Source: Devosia crocina (lineage in GTDB: Bacteria > Pseudomonadota > Alphaproteobacteria > Rhizobiales > Devosiaceae). From it: a DNA stretch of 64,000 nucleotides. The stretch lies in NCBI RefSeq assembly GCF_900116545.1, contig NZ_FPCK01000001.1, forward strand, positions 1 through 64,000, read 5' to 3'. Below, in pieces: positions 16,959-25,110 of this stretch (positions are counted from its first letter, which is position 1; every line of letters starts with the position of its first letter). The notes below the pieces were generated by a model that saw nothing but the letters and a program-made list of their open reading frames with translations, ran no database searches and was not told where the DNA came from. A program made the translations under genes and the position numbers.

Positions 16959-18347
16959 CTAGTACAAAAGGCCCGGCAGCCAGGTGATAAGCTGGGGGAA
17001 GAAGAACAGCGTGATCACTGCGATGATCTGCAGGATCACGAAGGGGATGACTCCCTTGTAGATCATGCCGGTCGAAATGCGGGCGGGCGCCACACCGCGC
17101 AGATAGAAAAGCGCAAAGCCGAAAGGCGGGGTGAGGAAGCTCGTCTGCAGATTGACGCCCACCATGACGCCGAGCCAGATCGGATCGACATCGAGCGCCA
17201 GCAGCACGGGTGCGGTGATGGGGATGACGATGAAGATGATCTCGAAGGTATCGAGGATGAAGCCCAGGAGGAACATCACGAACATCACGATGATGATCGC
17301 ACCGACCGCCCCGCCCGGCATGGAGGAGAGGAATTCGTGCACCAGATTATCGCCACCCATCATGCGGAAGACGATCGAGAAGACCGCGGCGCCGAAGAGG
17401 ATGATGAACACCATGGAGGTGATGGTGGCGGTGGAGATCACCGCCTGGCGCAGGATGCCGAAGGTGAGCTTGCCGCGCAGCAGCGACAGCAGCAATGCGC
17501 CGACCGAACCCACCGAAGCGGCCTCGGTGGGCGTCGCGACACCGGCGAGAATAGAGCCCAGAACGGCAACGATCAGCAGCAGCGGCGGGATCAGCGCGAC
17601 GACCACTTCGCGCCACAGATTGCGCTTTTCGCTTTCCGGCACGGGGGTGGCCGGGGCCGATTGCGGATCGGTGAAGGCCTTGAAGATCACATAGGCAGCG
17701 TAGATGCCGACAAGGAGCAGGCCGGGAATGATGGCGCCGGCGAACAGCGCGCCCACCGAAACAGGCTCGGGCGCGAAATTGCCCTTTTCCATCTGCACCT
17801 GAGCATTGATGCCCGAGAGCATGTCGCCCATGAAGATCAGCACGGTCGAGGGCGGGATGATCTGTCCCAGAGTGCCGGAGGCGCAGATGACGCCGGTGGC
17901 CAATTTTGGGTCGTAGCCGGCGCGCAGCATGGCGGGCAGGGAGATCAGGCCCATGGTGACGACCGTGGCGCCGACAACGCCGGTCGAAGCGGCAAGCAGG
18001 GCGCCGACGACGATCACCGAAAGCGCAAGCCCGCCGCGCAGATTGCCGAAGAGCTTGCCCATGGTAAGCAGCAATTGCTCGGCAATGCCGGAGCGCTCGA
18101 GCATCACGCCCATGAACACAAAGAGTGGTACGGCGACCAGCACTTCATTGGTCATGAGGCCAATATAGCGGCCGGCGAGCGAACCATAGTTGGACGCGTC
18201 ATAGACACCCAGCCACCAGCCGACCAGGCCAAAGAGAATGGCGGTGCCGGCAAGCGAGAAGGCTACGGGAAAGCCCAGCATGAGGACGCCGATGACGCCC
18301 ACGAACATGAGGCCGGCGAGGATCTCGCCAATAAGGACGGGATCCAT
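16959..18347 (-). CDS. TRAP transporter large permease (DctM family)
   Basis: A 462-residue protein with twelve or more membrane helices covering its length, the DctM subunit that couples substrate uptake to sodium entry. Family segments are visible: AVPLFVFMGVMLERSG, the GTLGQIIPPSTVLI re-entrant loop, GVATPTEAASVG and the C-terminal NLQTSFLTPPFGFALFYLRG. The sequence type matches the group often annotated for mannitol/chloroaromatic or 2-oxo acid transport. The start codon overlaps the stop of the DctQ gene by one base, so the two are translationally coupled. Confidence 0.93.
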   Translation of the reverse strand: MDPVLIGEILAGLMFVGVIGVLMLGFPVAFSLAGTAILFGLVGWWLGVYDASNYGSLAGRYIGLMTNEVLVAVPLFVFMGVMLERSGIAEQLLLTMGKLFGNLRGGLALSVIVVGALLAASTGVVGATVVTMGLISLPAMLRAGYDPKLATGVICASGTLGQIIPPSTVLIFMGDMLSGINAQVQMEKGNFAPEPVSVGALFAGAIIPGLLLVGIYAAYVIFKAFTDPQSAPATPVPESEKRNLWREVVVALIPPLLLIVAVLGSILAGVATPTEAASVGSVGALLLSLLRGKLTFGILRQAVISTATITSMVFIILFGAAVFSIVFRMMGGDNLVHEFLSSMPGGAVGAIIIVMFVMFLLGFILDTFEIIFIVIPITAPVLLALDVDPIWLGVMVGVNLQTSFLTPPFGFALFYLRGVAPARISTGMIYKGVIPFVILQIIAVITLFFFPQLITWLPGLLY

Positions 18348-18910
18348 CAGTGCACTTCCCTTTCGTCGTCTTGTCTGTAGCGCAGGTCAGGGGGCAGGAG
18401 GTCTTGCTGGCCGCCCAACACGAGAATGGCGCGCAACGCCATGGCAATGCCCTGAAGGCCAACCACCACGGCGAAGACGATGATAAAGCTCTTGAGCACA
18501 AAGAGGCCCGGCATGCCGCCAATATTGGAGGAGCCTTCATAATAGCCCCAGGACCGTGCGACGGCCGGGTAGCAATAGTGCAGCACGACATACATGAAGG
18601 GGAGCAGGAACACGACGACGCCGAAGAGGTCGGCCATGGCTTTGCGGCGGATCGAGGCCGGGCGATAGAAGATATCGACGCGGACGTGGTCATCGCGCAG
18701 AAGAGCGAAACCGGCGACACCGGTAAACATGGCGCCAGCGACCCAGACGTAAAGGTCCTGAACCCAGAGGGTCGAGGTGTTGAAGAAATAACGCTGCACC
18801 ACGACAGTGAAGCAGACGAGAACGCAAGCCAGAGCCAACCAGCTCAAAACCTGTCCGATAAGCCAATTGATGGCACTTATGCCCCGGATGAGCACGGCGA
18901 GCCCTTGCAC
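18347..18910 (-). CDS. TRAP transporter small permease (DctQ family)
   Basis: A 187-residue protein with four membrane helices, matching DctQ. Conserved pieces are VQRYFFNTSTLWVQDLYVW and LLRDDHVRVDIFY. DctQ is the accessory membrane subunit required with DctM and the binding protein. The GTG at 18910 is preferred because GGGGAGGA lies six bases upstream; the ATG at 18955 would add 15 polar residues and has no such site. It is the first gene of the permease operon. Confidence 0.9.
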   Translation of the reverse strand: MQGLAVLIRGISAINWLIGQVLSWLALACVLVCFTVVVQRYFFNTSTLWVQDLYVWVAGAMFTGVAGFALLRDDHVRVDIFYRPASIRRKAMADLFGVVVFLLPFMYVVLHYCYPAVARSWGYYEGSSNIGGMPGLFVLKSFIIVFAVVVGLQGIAMALRAILVLGGQQDLLPPDLRYRQDDEREVH

Positions 18911-19101
18911 CGCGATTCCTCCCCTTGATCCCAGATGCTTGCGTCCCTTTGACATGCGGGCGCAATTGCCAGCGATTGAACATCATACGGGTATAAGGTC
19001 AACTCGATTGCTTGGGGCTCAGGTGAAAAACGCCACGGAATCTGGTGTCTTTTGCCGCTTTGATGCTAAGGAGCCACCCCAGACGAGCCGGGGAGTGAAC
19101 G

Positions 19102-20049
19102 ATGTTCGTGGTTGGTGGCGAGAGCCTGATTGATCTGGTGCCACTTTCGGCAGCTGCCGGGGCCGAGCGCCAGGCCTTACCGGGCGGCTCGCCCTTCAAT
19201 TGCGCGATTGCGCTGGCAAAGCTTGGAAATTCGACAGGGTTTTTGTGTCCGATCAGCCAGGATGAGCACGGCAATCTCTTGCTGGCGCCGCTCGCGGCCG
19301 CCGGGGTGGAGGTGTTGCTCAAGGAGCGCGTTGCCGCTCCGACCACCAAGGCGATCGTCAGCTTCAACGACAAGATGCAGGCAAGCTATGTGTTCGAGCG
19401 GGGCGCCGACCGGGCGTTCACGCGCGAGGGTCTGCTGGAGGCGCTCCCGCCCGCGGTAACGCTCTACCAGATCGGGGGCTTTGCGCCCATTCTTGCCAAG
19501 GACGCAGAAAAGTGGCTGCCCGTGGTCAAGGCGGCTATCGGGCGAGGCGCCACGATCTCGTTCGACATCAATGTGCGCGACAAGCTGGTGGACGACGAGG
19601 AAGGCTATCGCAGCCGCCTGTCCGATTTTCTCGATCTAGCCCATATCATCAAGCTTTCCGAAGAAGATCACGAATGGCTCGAGCCTGGCGTCAGCATCGA
19701 GGAGCACGCCGGCTGGCTGCTTGATCGGCCCAATTGCGAGCTTGTGGTGGTGACGCTGGGCGAGAAGGGATCGCGCGCCTTTACCCCCGCCGCGACCGCC
19801 AATGCCGGCATCTATATGCCGCCCGTCTTCGGGGACACGGTGGGCGCCGGCGACAGTTTGATGGCGGGTATCCTGACGGCTTTGGGCGAGACCGGTGCGC
19901 TCAAGGCAGGGCAACTCGGTCAGCTCGACCAGGCGGGGCTCGAGCGAACCCTTCGCTTCGGCGCGGTGGTGGCCGGGCTCAACTGCGCGCACAAGGGCTG
20001 CAATCCGCCAACGCGCACCGAAGTGGACGCCGTGCTCGCAAGCAGTTGA
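19102..20049 (+). CDS. PfkB family sugar kinase (fructokinase-like)
   Basis: A 315-residue ribokinase-fold kinase. The N-terminal GGESLIDL, substrate-side GGSPFNCAIALAKLG and the catalytic DTVGAGDSLMAG signature (Asp as base, anion hole Gly-Ala-Gly) are intact, and DINVRDKL forms the usual core strand. Fructose is the most common substrate for proteins of this appearance in rhizobia, but other sugars are possible. The start has GGGGAG six bases upstream. It is divergent from the TRAP permease operon and is followed after 66 bases by a cytochrome gene with its own ribosome binding site. Confidence 0.87.
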   Translation: MFVVGGESLIDLVPLSAAAGAERQALPGGSPFNCAIALAKLGNSTGFLCPISQDEHGNLLLAPLAAAGVEVLLKERVAAPTTKAIVSFNDKMQASYVFERGADRAFTREGLLEALPPAVTLYQIGGFAPILAKDAEKWLPVVKAAIGRGATISFDINVRDKLVDDEEGYRSRLSDFLDLAHIIKLSEEDHEWLEPGVSIEEHAGWLLDRPNCELVVVTLGEKGSRAFTPAATANAGIYMPPVFGDTVGAGDSLMAGILTALGETGALKAGQLGQLDQAGLERTLRFGAVVAGLNCAHKGCNPPTRTEVDAVLASS

Positions 20050-20115
20050 GCGGACTATGAGTTGCGCCGGCCCGCCGGCTCTGGTCAGATCGCGGCGCGT
20101 CACTGGGGGGACAAC

Positions 20116-20991
20116 ATGAAAAAGCGTTGGCTTGCTGCAGGTGTGGTCGCCGTACTCGGGGTGGGCGTTGCTGCCTATATGCTCAAGCCTGTTTCCGGAC
20201 CAGCGCGTGACCTGACGCTTGTTGGCGATGCCGAGCGCGGCAACTATGTTCTCAGGCTCGGCGGATGCGTGGCCTGCCATACCAATGCGGCTGCCGGCGG
20301 GGCGGAACTGGCAGGGGGCGTGGGGCTCGAAACCCAGTTCGGCACGTTCGTGCCGCCCAATATCACCGCCGACCCGGAGGCGGGCATCGGCGCATGGACC
20401 GTTGAGCAGTTTTCGGCGGCGATGAGCGACGGCATGGGGCCTCAAGGGCACCTATACCCGGCCTTTCCTTACGAAAATTACACGCTGATGAGCGACAAGG
20501 ATGTGGTCGATCTTTACGCCGCGCTGATGGCGAGCGAGCCAGTGTCCACGCCGTCCGCCCAAAGCGAAATTCCGTTCCCGTTCAATATGCGCCTGCTGAT
20601 GGCGGGGTGGAAAAATCTCTTCTTCTCGCCGGGCCGTTTCGTGCCCGAGGAGGGAAGGGACGAGGTCTACAATCGGGGCAAATACCTCGCCATGGGCCCG
20701 GCGCACTGCGTCGCCTGCCACACACCGCGCAACGCCCTTGGCGCGCTCGAATGGGACAAGGCATTCACCGGTTCGCCCGGCGGCACCGGCGGACGTGCGC
20801 CAGCGCTGACGCGGGAGGCGTTGGTGGCGGAGGGCTATGATGTGGAAACGCTGGCGCAGACGCTGAAAGACGGTTTCACGCCGGGCTTCGATGTCCTGGG
20901 TGGGCCGATGGGCGAGGTGATCGCGGATTCGACCGCGCATTGGACGGACGAGGATCTCACCGCGGTCTCGGCATATCTTCTGGCTGAATAG
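20116..20991 (+). CDS. Membrane-anchored diheme cytochrome c
   Basis: A 291-residue c-type cytochrome with an uncleaved N-terminal anchor or signal (RWLAAGVVAVLGVGVAAYML) and two haem attachment sites CVACH at residues 51-55 and 198-202. The context PNITADPEAGIGAW and FPYENYTLM is that of the cytochrome subunit of membrane alcohol/gluconate dehydrogenases, which usually have three haem domains; the third is absent here. It would pass electrons from a periplasmic dehydrogenase to the respiratory chain, but no dehydrogenase gene lies next to it. The start at 20116 has GGGGGGA upstream. Confidence 0.9.
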   Translation: MKKRWLAAGVVAVLGVGVAAYMLKPVSGPARDLTLVGDAERGNYVLRLGGCVACHTNAAAGGAELAGGVGLETQFGTFVPPNITADPEAGIGAWTVEQFSAAMSDGMGPQGHLYPAFPYENYTLMSDKDVVDLYAALMASEPVSTPSAQSEIPFPFNMRLLMAGWKNLFFSPGRFVPEEGRDEVYNRGKYLAMGPAHCVACHTPRNALGALEWDKAFTGSPGGTGGRAPALTREALVAEGYDVETLAQTLKDGFTPGFDVLGGPMGEVIADSTAHWTDEDLTAVSAYLLAE

Positions 20992-21133
20992 ATCAGCCGG
21001 AAAGCAGATCGGGCGTTATGTCCCGCGCCGCGTGGAGCCACGCGGGCAACTTCAATCGCATCGTCAGAGATGATGCCGCTCTTGATGCCTTGATGATAAA
21101 ATCGGAGACTGGTGGTAGCAAGGCAGGTGGGGG

Positions 21134-21164
21134 AACAAGAAAGGCGGGCTCTGTGGCCCGCCTT
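21134..21164 (-). terminator. Terminator after the FAH-family gene
   Basis: AAGGCGGGC (21141-21149) pairs with GCCCGCCTT (21156-21164); on the minus strand the hairpin is followed by TTTCTTGTT. It lies 18 bases beyond the FAH stop codon. Confidence 0.8.
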
Positions 21165-21182
21165 CCCGCAGACGATCGCTGC

Positions 21183-22034
21183 TCAGGCGCTATAGGCGCG
21201 AACGTTTTGCCGCTGTTCGCCGAGTCCTTCGATACCCAGATGCATGACATTGCCGGGCTTGAGCCAGACCGGCTCGGGCTTGATGCCCATGCCGACACCA
21301 GGAGGCGTGCCGGTGGTGATGATATCGCCCGGCTGCAGGCTCATGAACTGGCTGACATAGGAAACAACCTTTTCGACGCCGAAGATCATCGTCTTGGTGG
21401 AGCCATCCTGGTAGCGCTTGCCGTCGACTTCCAGCCACATGGAGAGGTTCTGCGGATCGGGAACTTCATCCTTGGTGACGAGCCAGGGACCGATAGGGCC
21501 GAAGGTGTCAGCGCCCTTGCCCTTGTCCCAGGTGCCGCCGCGCTCGGTCTGGAAATGGCGTTCGGACACATCGTTGCAGACGCAGTAGCCGGCCACGTGA
21601 TCGAGGGCTTCGGCTTCCTCGACATAGCGGGCTTCCTTGCCGATGACGATGGCGAGTTCGACTTCCCAATCGGGCTTGAGCGCGTTCTTGGGGATGATCA
21701 CGTCGTCATTGGGGCCGATGATGGCGCTCGTGGCCTTCATGAAGATGATCGGCTCTTCGGGGATTGGCGCACCGGTTTCGGCGGCATGATCGGCATAGTT
21801 GAGGCCGATGCAGATGAATTTGCCGACATCGGCCACACACGGGCCGATCCGCTCGGAGGCTTCGAGCTTGGGCAGAAGATCGATGTCGGTCGAGGCGATG
21901 CGGGCAAGCCCTTCGGGCAGGAGCGTTGTGCCCCCGATATCGGGGACGACGCCCGAGAGATCGCGAATGGTGCCATCCTTGGCCAGGATGGCGGGTTTTT
22001 CCGAGCCCTTGGGGCCAACGCGGAGCAGTTTCAT
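21183..22034 (-). CDS. Fumarylacetoacetate hydrolase family; probable 2,4-diketo-3-deoxy-L-fuconate hydrolase
   Basis: A 283-residue protein with an N-terminal cap (about 70 residues) and the FAH catalytic domain. Metal-binding residues are visible in DWEVELAIVIG (Glu-x-Glu) and GYCVCNDVSER, and the IITTGTPPGVGMG loop is typical. Proteins with this N-terminus (MKLLRVGPKG) are the hydrolases of the non-phosphorylated L-fucose pathway, which split 2,4-diketo-3-deoxy-L-fuconate to pyruvate and lactate; they are often mislabelled ureidoglycolate lyase. The adjacent fucU gene supports the fucose role. It is last in a minus-strand operon GntR-fucU-FAH and is followed by a terminator. Confidence 0.85.
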   Translation of the reverse strand: MKLLRVGPKGSEKPAILAKDGTIRDLSGVVPDIGGTTLLPEGLARIASTDIDLLPKLEASERIGPCVADVGKFICIGLNYADHAAETGAPIPEEPIIFMKATSAIIGPNDDVIIPKNALKPDWEVELAIVIGKEARYVEEAEALDHVAGYCVCNDVSERHFQTERGGTWDKGKGADTFGPIGPWLVTKDEVPDPQNLSMWLEVDGKRYQDGSTKTMIFGVEKVVSYVSQFMSLQPGDIITTGTPPGVGMGIKPEPVWLKPGNVMHLGIEGLGEQRQNVRAYSA

Positions 22035-22091
22035 GAAACGAATTCCTCTTGTGTGCGGCAGCCTTGGGGGGCTGGGTGATGTCGGCGGGGC

Positions 22092-22526
22092 TCAGGCCTT
22101 GGGGCGGATGACGCCCTTTTTCAGAATGACATTGCCGTAAAGGCGCGCCTCGCCGCTCTGGATGACTGCTGCCGCCTTGCTGGCGCGATCATAGAAAGCG
22201 AAGCGCTCGATTGCCGACAGACCCATGTCTGGTTCGTGACGGCGGATGATTTCTTCGAACGTGTCGAAGATCGGCGGGCGGGCTGCAGCATCGCCGACGA
22301 CCTGCATGGCGATGGCGGCCTCATCGACGAAGTCGTCGAGCGGCATCAGCGTCAGCACGGCGTCGAGCATGTCGGTGGCCGCAATACCATCGGCGCGGTG
22401 CACATTGGGGCCCAGAAACTCGGCGGGAAAATTGGCGTCGGCAATGACGATTTCATCGCCATGACCCATGGCCCGAAGGGTTGCGAGGAGTTCGGGGCCG
22501 AGCAGGGGCGGGATCAGTTTGAGCAT
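22092..22526 (-). CDS. fucU: L-fucose mutarotase FucU (RbsD/FucU family)
   Basis: A 144-residue protein very similar along its whole length to E. coli FucU: start MLKLIPPLLGPELL, GHGDEIVIADANFPA with the conserved His, HRADGI, then ERFAFYDRA and YGNVILKKGV at the end. FucU interconverts the alpha and beta anomers of L-fucose, feeding the following oxidation or isomerisation step. It starts 16 bases after the GntR regulator gene (CGGAGA before the ATG) and is followed by the FAH hydrolase, so all three are probably one transcript. Confidence 0.93.
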   Translation of the reverse strand: MLKLIPPLLGPELLATLRAMGHGDEIVIADANFPAEFLGPNVHRADGIAATDMLDAVLTLMPLDDFVDEAAIAMQVVGDAAARPPIFDTFEEIIRRHEPDMGLSAIERFAFYDRASKAAAVIQSGEARLYGNVILKKGVIRPKA

Positions 22527-22542
22527 TGTGTCTCCGAAAAAA

Positions 22543-23292
22543 TCAGCCGAAAGGGAAATAGTCGTCATCGAGCACCGTCTCGGCGCCGTCTGCGAAAATG
22601 CCTGGATTGTCTTGGGCAAAGGCGAAGAGTTCGACCATGACCGCATCGATATGGGCGCGGATGGCAGCGATCGCCTGGGGCGCGTTGCTGTCCACGATGC
22701 CATCGAGAATGGCCTGATGCTCGGCAATGGTCAGCGCCAGGCGCCGGGGTGTGATGATCATGCGGCGGGCGCGGTCGAGATTGGCTCGCGCCTTGTCGAT
22801 GATGGCCTTGACCTTGGTCATGCGCATGGTGCGGAAGATGATGTCGTGAAAGGCAACATCGATCTGGTGAAAGGTTTCCGCATCGTCGCGCGCGGCAGCC
22901 TCACGCTGTTCGGCCATATTGGCGTGAAGCGCGTCGATCACCTCGCTGTCATGCTTGCCGATCAAGACGCGTAGCGCCTCGCTCTCAAGACCCTTGCGGA
23001 TGAGCATATATTCGCGAACATCGGCAATGCGCACCAGCGACACGGTGGAGCCACGCTGGGGCGCGATATCGACCAGTCCCTCTTCGGCAAGGCGCGCGAA
23101 GGCTTCGCTCACGGGAAAGCGGGAGACCTCGAACTGGGCGCAGATCGCCGACTTGTCGAGCGTGGCGCCGGGCTCGAGCGCCAAGGTCACGATCGCCTGA
23201 CGCAAAGCCTGGGTCACCTCGGCGGTCACATTGCCGCGCGCGAGGCCCGGTGGCCGCGTCAAAAAAGAATAGGAACTGTTACCGTTGTTCAT
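22543..23292 (-). CDS. GntR family regulator, FadR/FCD subfamily (fucose module)
   Basis: A 249-residue regulator with an N-terminal GntR winged helix (residues about 18-85; ALDKSAICAQFEVSRFPVSEAFARL is the recognition region, here in short: FEVSRFPVSEAF) and a C-terminal all-helical FCD domain whose metal-binding residues appear as Asp and His in DVAFHDIIF, His in AEHQAIL and His in IRAHID. FCD regulators usually release DNA when a sugar acid binds. A perfect palindrome lies two bases before its start codon between it and the divergent UxaA gene, which suggests autoregulation and control of both arms. Confidence 0.9.
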   Translation of the reverse strand: MNNGNSSYSFLTRPPGLARGNVTAEVTQALRQAIVTLALEPGATLDKSAICAQFEVSRFPVSEAFARLAEEGLVDIAPQRGSTVSLVRIADVREYMLIRKGLESEALRVLIGKHDSEVIDALHANMAEQREAAARDDAETFHQIDVAFHDIIFRTMRMTKVKAIIDKARANLDRARRMIITPRRLALTIAEHQAILDGIVDSNAPQAIAAIRAHIDAVMVELFAFAQDNPGIFADGAETVLDDDYFPFG

Positions 23293-23293
23293 G

Positions 23294-23305
23294 CTAACAT
23301 GTTAG
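23294..23305. promoter_or_regulatory. Candidate operator for the divergent fucose/UxaA module
   Basis: CTAACATGTTAG is a perfect 12-base palindrome located two bases upstream of the GntR start codon and 93 bases upstream of the UxaA gene. Size, symmetry and position suit a FadR-type regulator dimer. Function is inferred. Confidence 0.55.
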
Positions 23306-23398
23306 TTAGTGTGCCGCCGTCCCGCAATGGTCAAATCTGACTGGCAGGGGAGAAGGCGTAAAGCACGAGTTGAGATTCATACCCGCGGAACCTATCCC

Positions 23399-24949
23399 AT
23401 GTCCGAGACCATGACCCGCCCGCAAGGCAAGACCCTGACGCTCAATAGCGCCGACAATATCGCTGTGGCGCTGGCCAATCTCGATGTGGGCACGCAAACA
23501 GCGCAAGGCGTTGCCATTGTGCGCCGCGTGCCGCGGGGCCATAAGTTTTCCACCCGGCCGATCGCTGCGGGCGAGGCCATTGTCAAGTTCGGCCAGATCA
23601 TCGGCTTTGCCAAGGAAGGTATCCCTGCCGGTGATTGGGTGCACGAGCACAATTGCGGTATGGGCGGGCCCGATGGCTCGCTCGAGCATGATTATGCCTT
23701 CGCCCAGGGTGTCGTGCCGGTCGAGTTCCTGACCGCGGACAGGCAGGCGACGTTTCAAGGCTATCGCCGCGCCAATGGCAAGGTGGGCACGCGCAACTAT
23801 ATCGGCATTCTCACCTCGGTGAACTGCTCGGCCACGGTGGCCAAGTTCATGGCGCAGGCCATCAACAATTCCGGTGTGCTCGACGACTATCCCGAGATCG
23901 ACGGGATCATTCCCTTTGTCCATGGCACCGGTTGCGCCATGGACAATCAGGGCGAGGGCTACCAGATCCTGCGTCGCACGCAGTGGGGTTACACAGCCAA
24001 TCCCAATCTTGGCGCTGCTTTGCTGGTGGGCCTTGGCTGCGAGGTGTTCCAGATCGAGCGCATGAAGCAGTCCTATGGCATGGTTGAAACCGATACGTTC
24101 CGTACCATGACCATCCAGGAGATCGGCGGCACTGCCAAGATGATCGAATGGGGCGTAGAGAAGATCAAGGAGATGCTGCCGATCGCGGCGCGCGCCCGGC
24201 GCGAGACGATCCCGGCCTCGGAACTGACGCTGGCGCTGCAATGCGGTGGCTCGGACGGCTATTCCGGGATCACCGCCAACCCGGCCCTGGGTGTTGCGGT
24301 CGATACGCTCGTGCGCCATGGCGGCACGGCCATTCTGTCGGAAACGCCGGAGATCTATGGCGCCGAGCATCTGCTGACCCGGCGCGCCGTCAACCGCGAG
24401 GTGGGCGAGAAACTGCTCGAGCGCATCAAGTGGTGGGAAGACTATACCCATCGCAATGGCGGTGAGATGAACAACAATCCCTCCCCAGGCAACAAGGCCG
24501 GCGGCCTGACCACCATTCTCGAGAAGTCGCTGGGAGCGGCGGCCAAGGGCGGCACCTCGCCGCTGACGGCCGTTTATGAATATGCCGAACCGGTCACCGA
24601 AAAGGGCTTCGTGTTCATGGATACGCCGGGCTTTGATCCGGTTTCGGCCACGGGGCAGGTTGCGGGTGGGGCCAATATCCTCGCCTTTACCACCGGCCGC
24701 GGCTCCGCCTATGGCTGCAAGCCGGTGCCTTCGATCAAGCTAGCGACCAATTCCGAGCTTTATGGGCGAATGACCGACGACATGGACGTTAATTGCGGCG
24801 ATATCGTCGATGGAGTCTCGATCGAGGACAAGGGCCAGGAGATCTTCGATCTTCTGCTGCGCGTGGCTTCGGGCGAAGAAACCAAGTCCGAAAAGCTCGG
24901 CTATGGCGATAATGAATTCGTGCCGTGGCAGGTCGGGGCGGTGATGTGA
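23399..24949 (+). CDS. UxaA/altronate dehydratase family sugar-acid dehydratase
   Basis: About 516 residues, with an N-terminal SAF domain (to about residue 100, containing VHEHNCGMGG) and the UxaA catalytic part with GTRNYIGI, HGTGCAMD, LALQCGGSDGYSG, LSETPEIYGAEHLL, NNNPSPGNKAGGLTTI and TGRGSAYGCKPVPSIK. Enzymes of this family are iron-dependent dehydratases of altronate, galactarate and related aldonates. Divergent from a GntR regulator and fucU, it may dehydrate L-fuconate or a related acid here, replacing the enolase-type fuconate dehydratase; that is inference. The start is uncertain (ATG at 23399 or 23411, weak ribosome binding sites). Confidence 0.87.
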   Translation: MSETMTRPQGKTLTLNSADNIAVALANLDVGTQTAQGVAIVRRVPRGHKFSTRPIAAGEAIVKFGQIIGFAKEGIPAGDWVHEHNCGMGGPDGSLEHDYAFAQGVVPVEFLTADRQATFQGYRRANGKVGTRNYIGILTSVNCSATVAKFMAQAINNSGVLDDYPEIDGIIPFVHGTGCAMDNQGEGYQILRRTQWGYTANPNLGAALLVGLGCEVFQIERMKQSYGMVETDTFRTMTIQEIGGTAKMIEWGVEKIKEMLPIAARARRETIPASELTLALQCGGSDGYSGITANPALGVAVDTLVRHGGTAILSETPEIYGAEHLLTRRAVNREVGEKLLERIKWWEDYTHRNGGEMNNNPSPGNKAGGLTTILEKSLGAAAKGGTSPLTAVYEYAEPVTEKGFVFMDTPGFDPVSATGQVAGGANILAFTTGRGSAYGCKPVPSIKLATNSELYGRMTDDMDVNCGDIVDGVSIEDKGQEIFDLLLRVASGEETKSEKLGYGDNEFVPWQVGAVM

Positions 24950-24992
24950 GGTTTTTGGACCTGCAGGAAGCCTCCTGACCTGAGATGTGAGG

Positions 24993-25095
24993 AAGGCACC
25001 CTCACCCTCTCGCCAAAGAGGCGAGGGGATCAGAGCGAGCGTGGGGACCGATGCGAGGGCATTGGCCGGTCTCCTCGCTCGCAGGAAGAGAGTAG
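24993..25095. repeat. Intergenic element related to family A palindromes (diverged)
   Basis: The segment begins AAGGCACCCTCACCCTCTCGCC and continues AAAGAGGCGAGGGG, resembling the AAGGCCCCCTCACC arm and GAGGCGAG-type stem of the elements at 5571 and 56441. A second GCGAGG/CCTCGC pairing lies further right. It fills the gap between the convergent UxaA and SGNH genes. Boundaries are approximate. Confidence 0.5.
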
Positions 25096-25110
25096 ACTAG
25101 CCAGAAGTTC

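Noticed and set aside
16905..18380. 491-codon plus-strand frame opposite the TRAP permease
   Set aside because: Very rich in His, Asp, Glu and Gln, the usual look of the complement of a membrane protein gene. DctM on the other strand is certain.
22092..22727. Longer form of fucU beginning at 22727
   Set aside because: The extension runs through the GntR coding sequence in another frame; FucU homology begins exactly at the ATG at 22526 behind CGGAGA.
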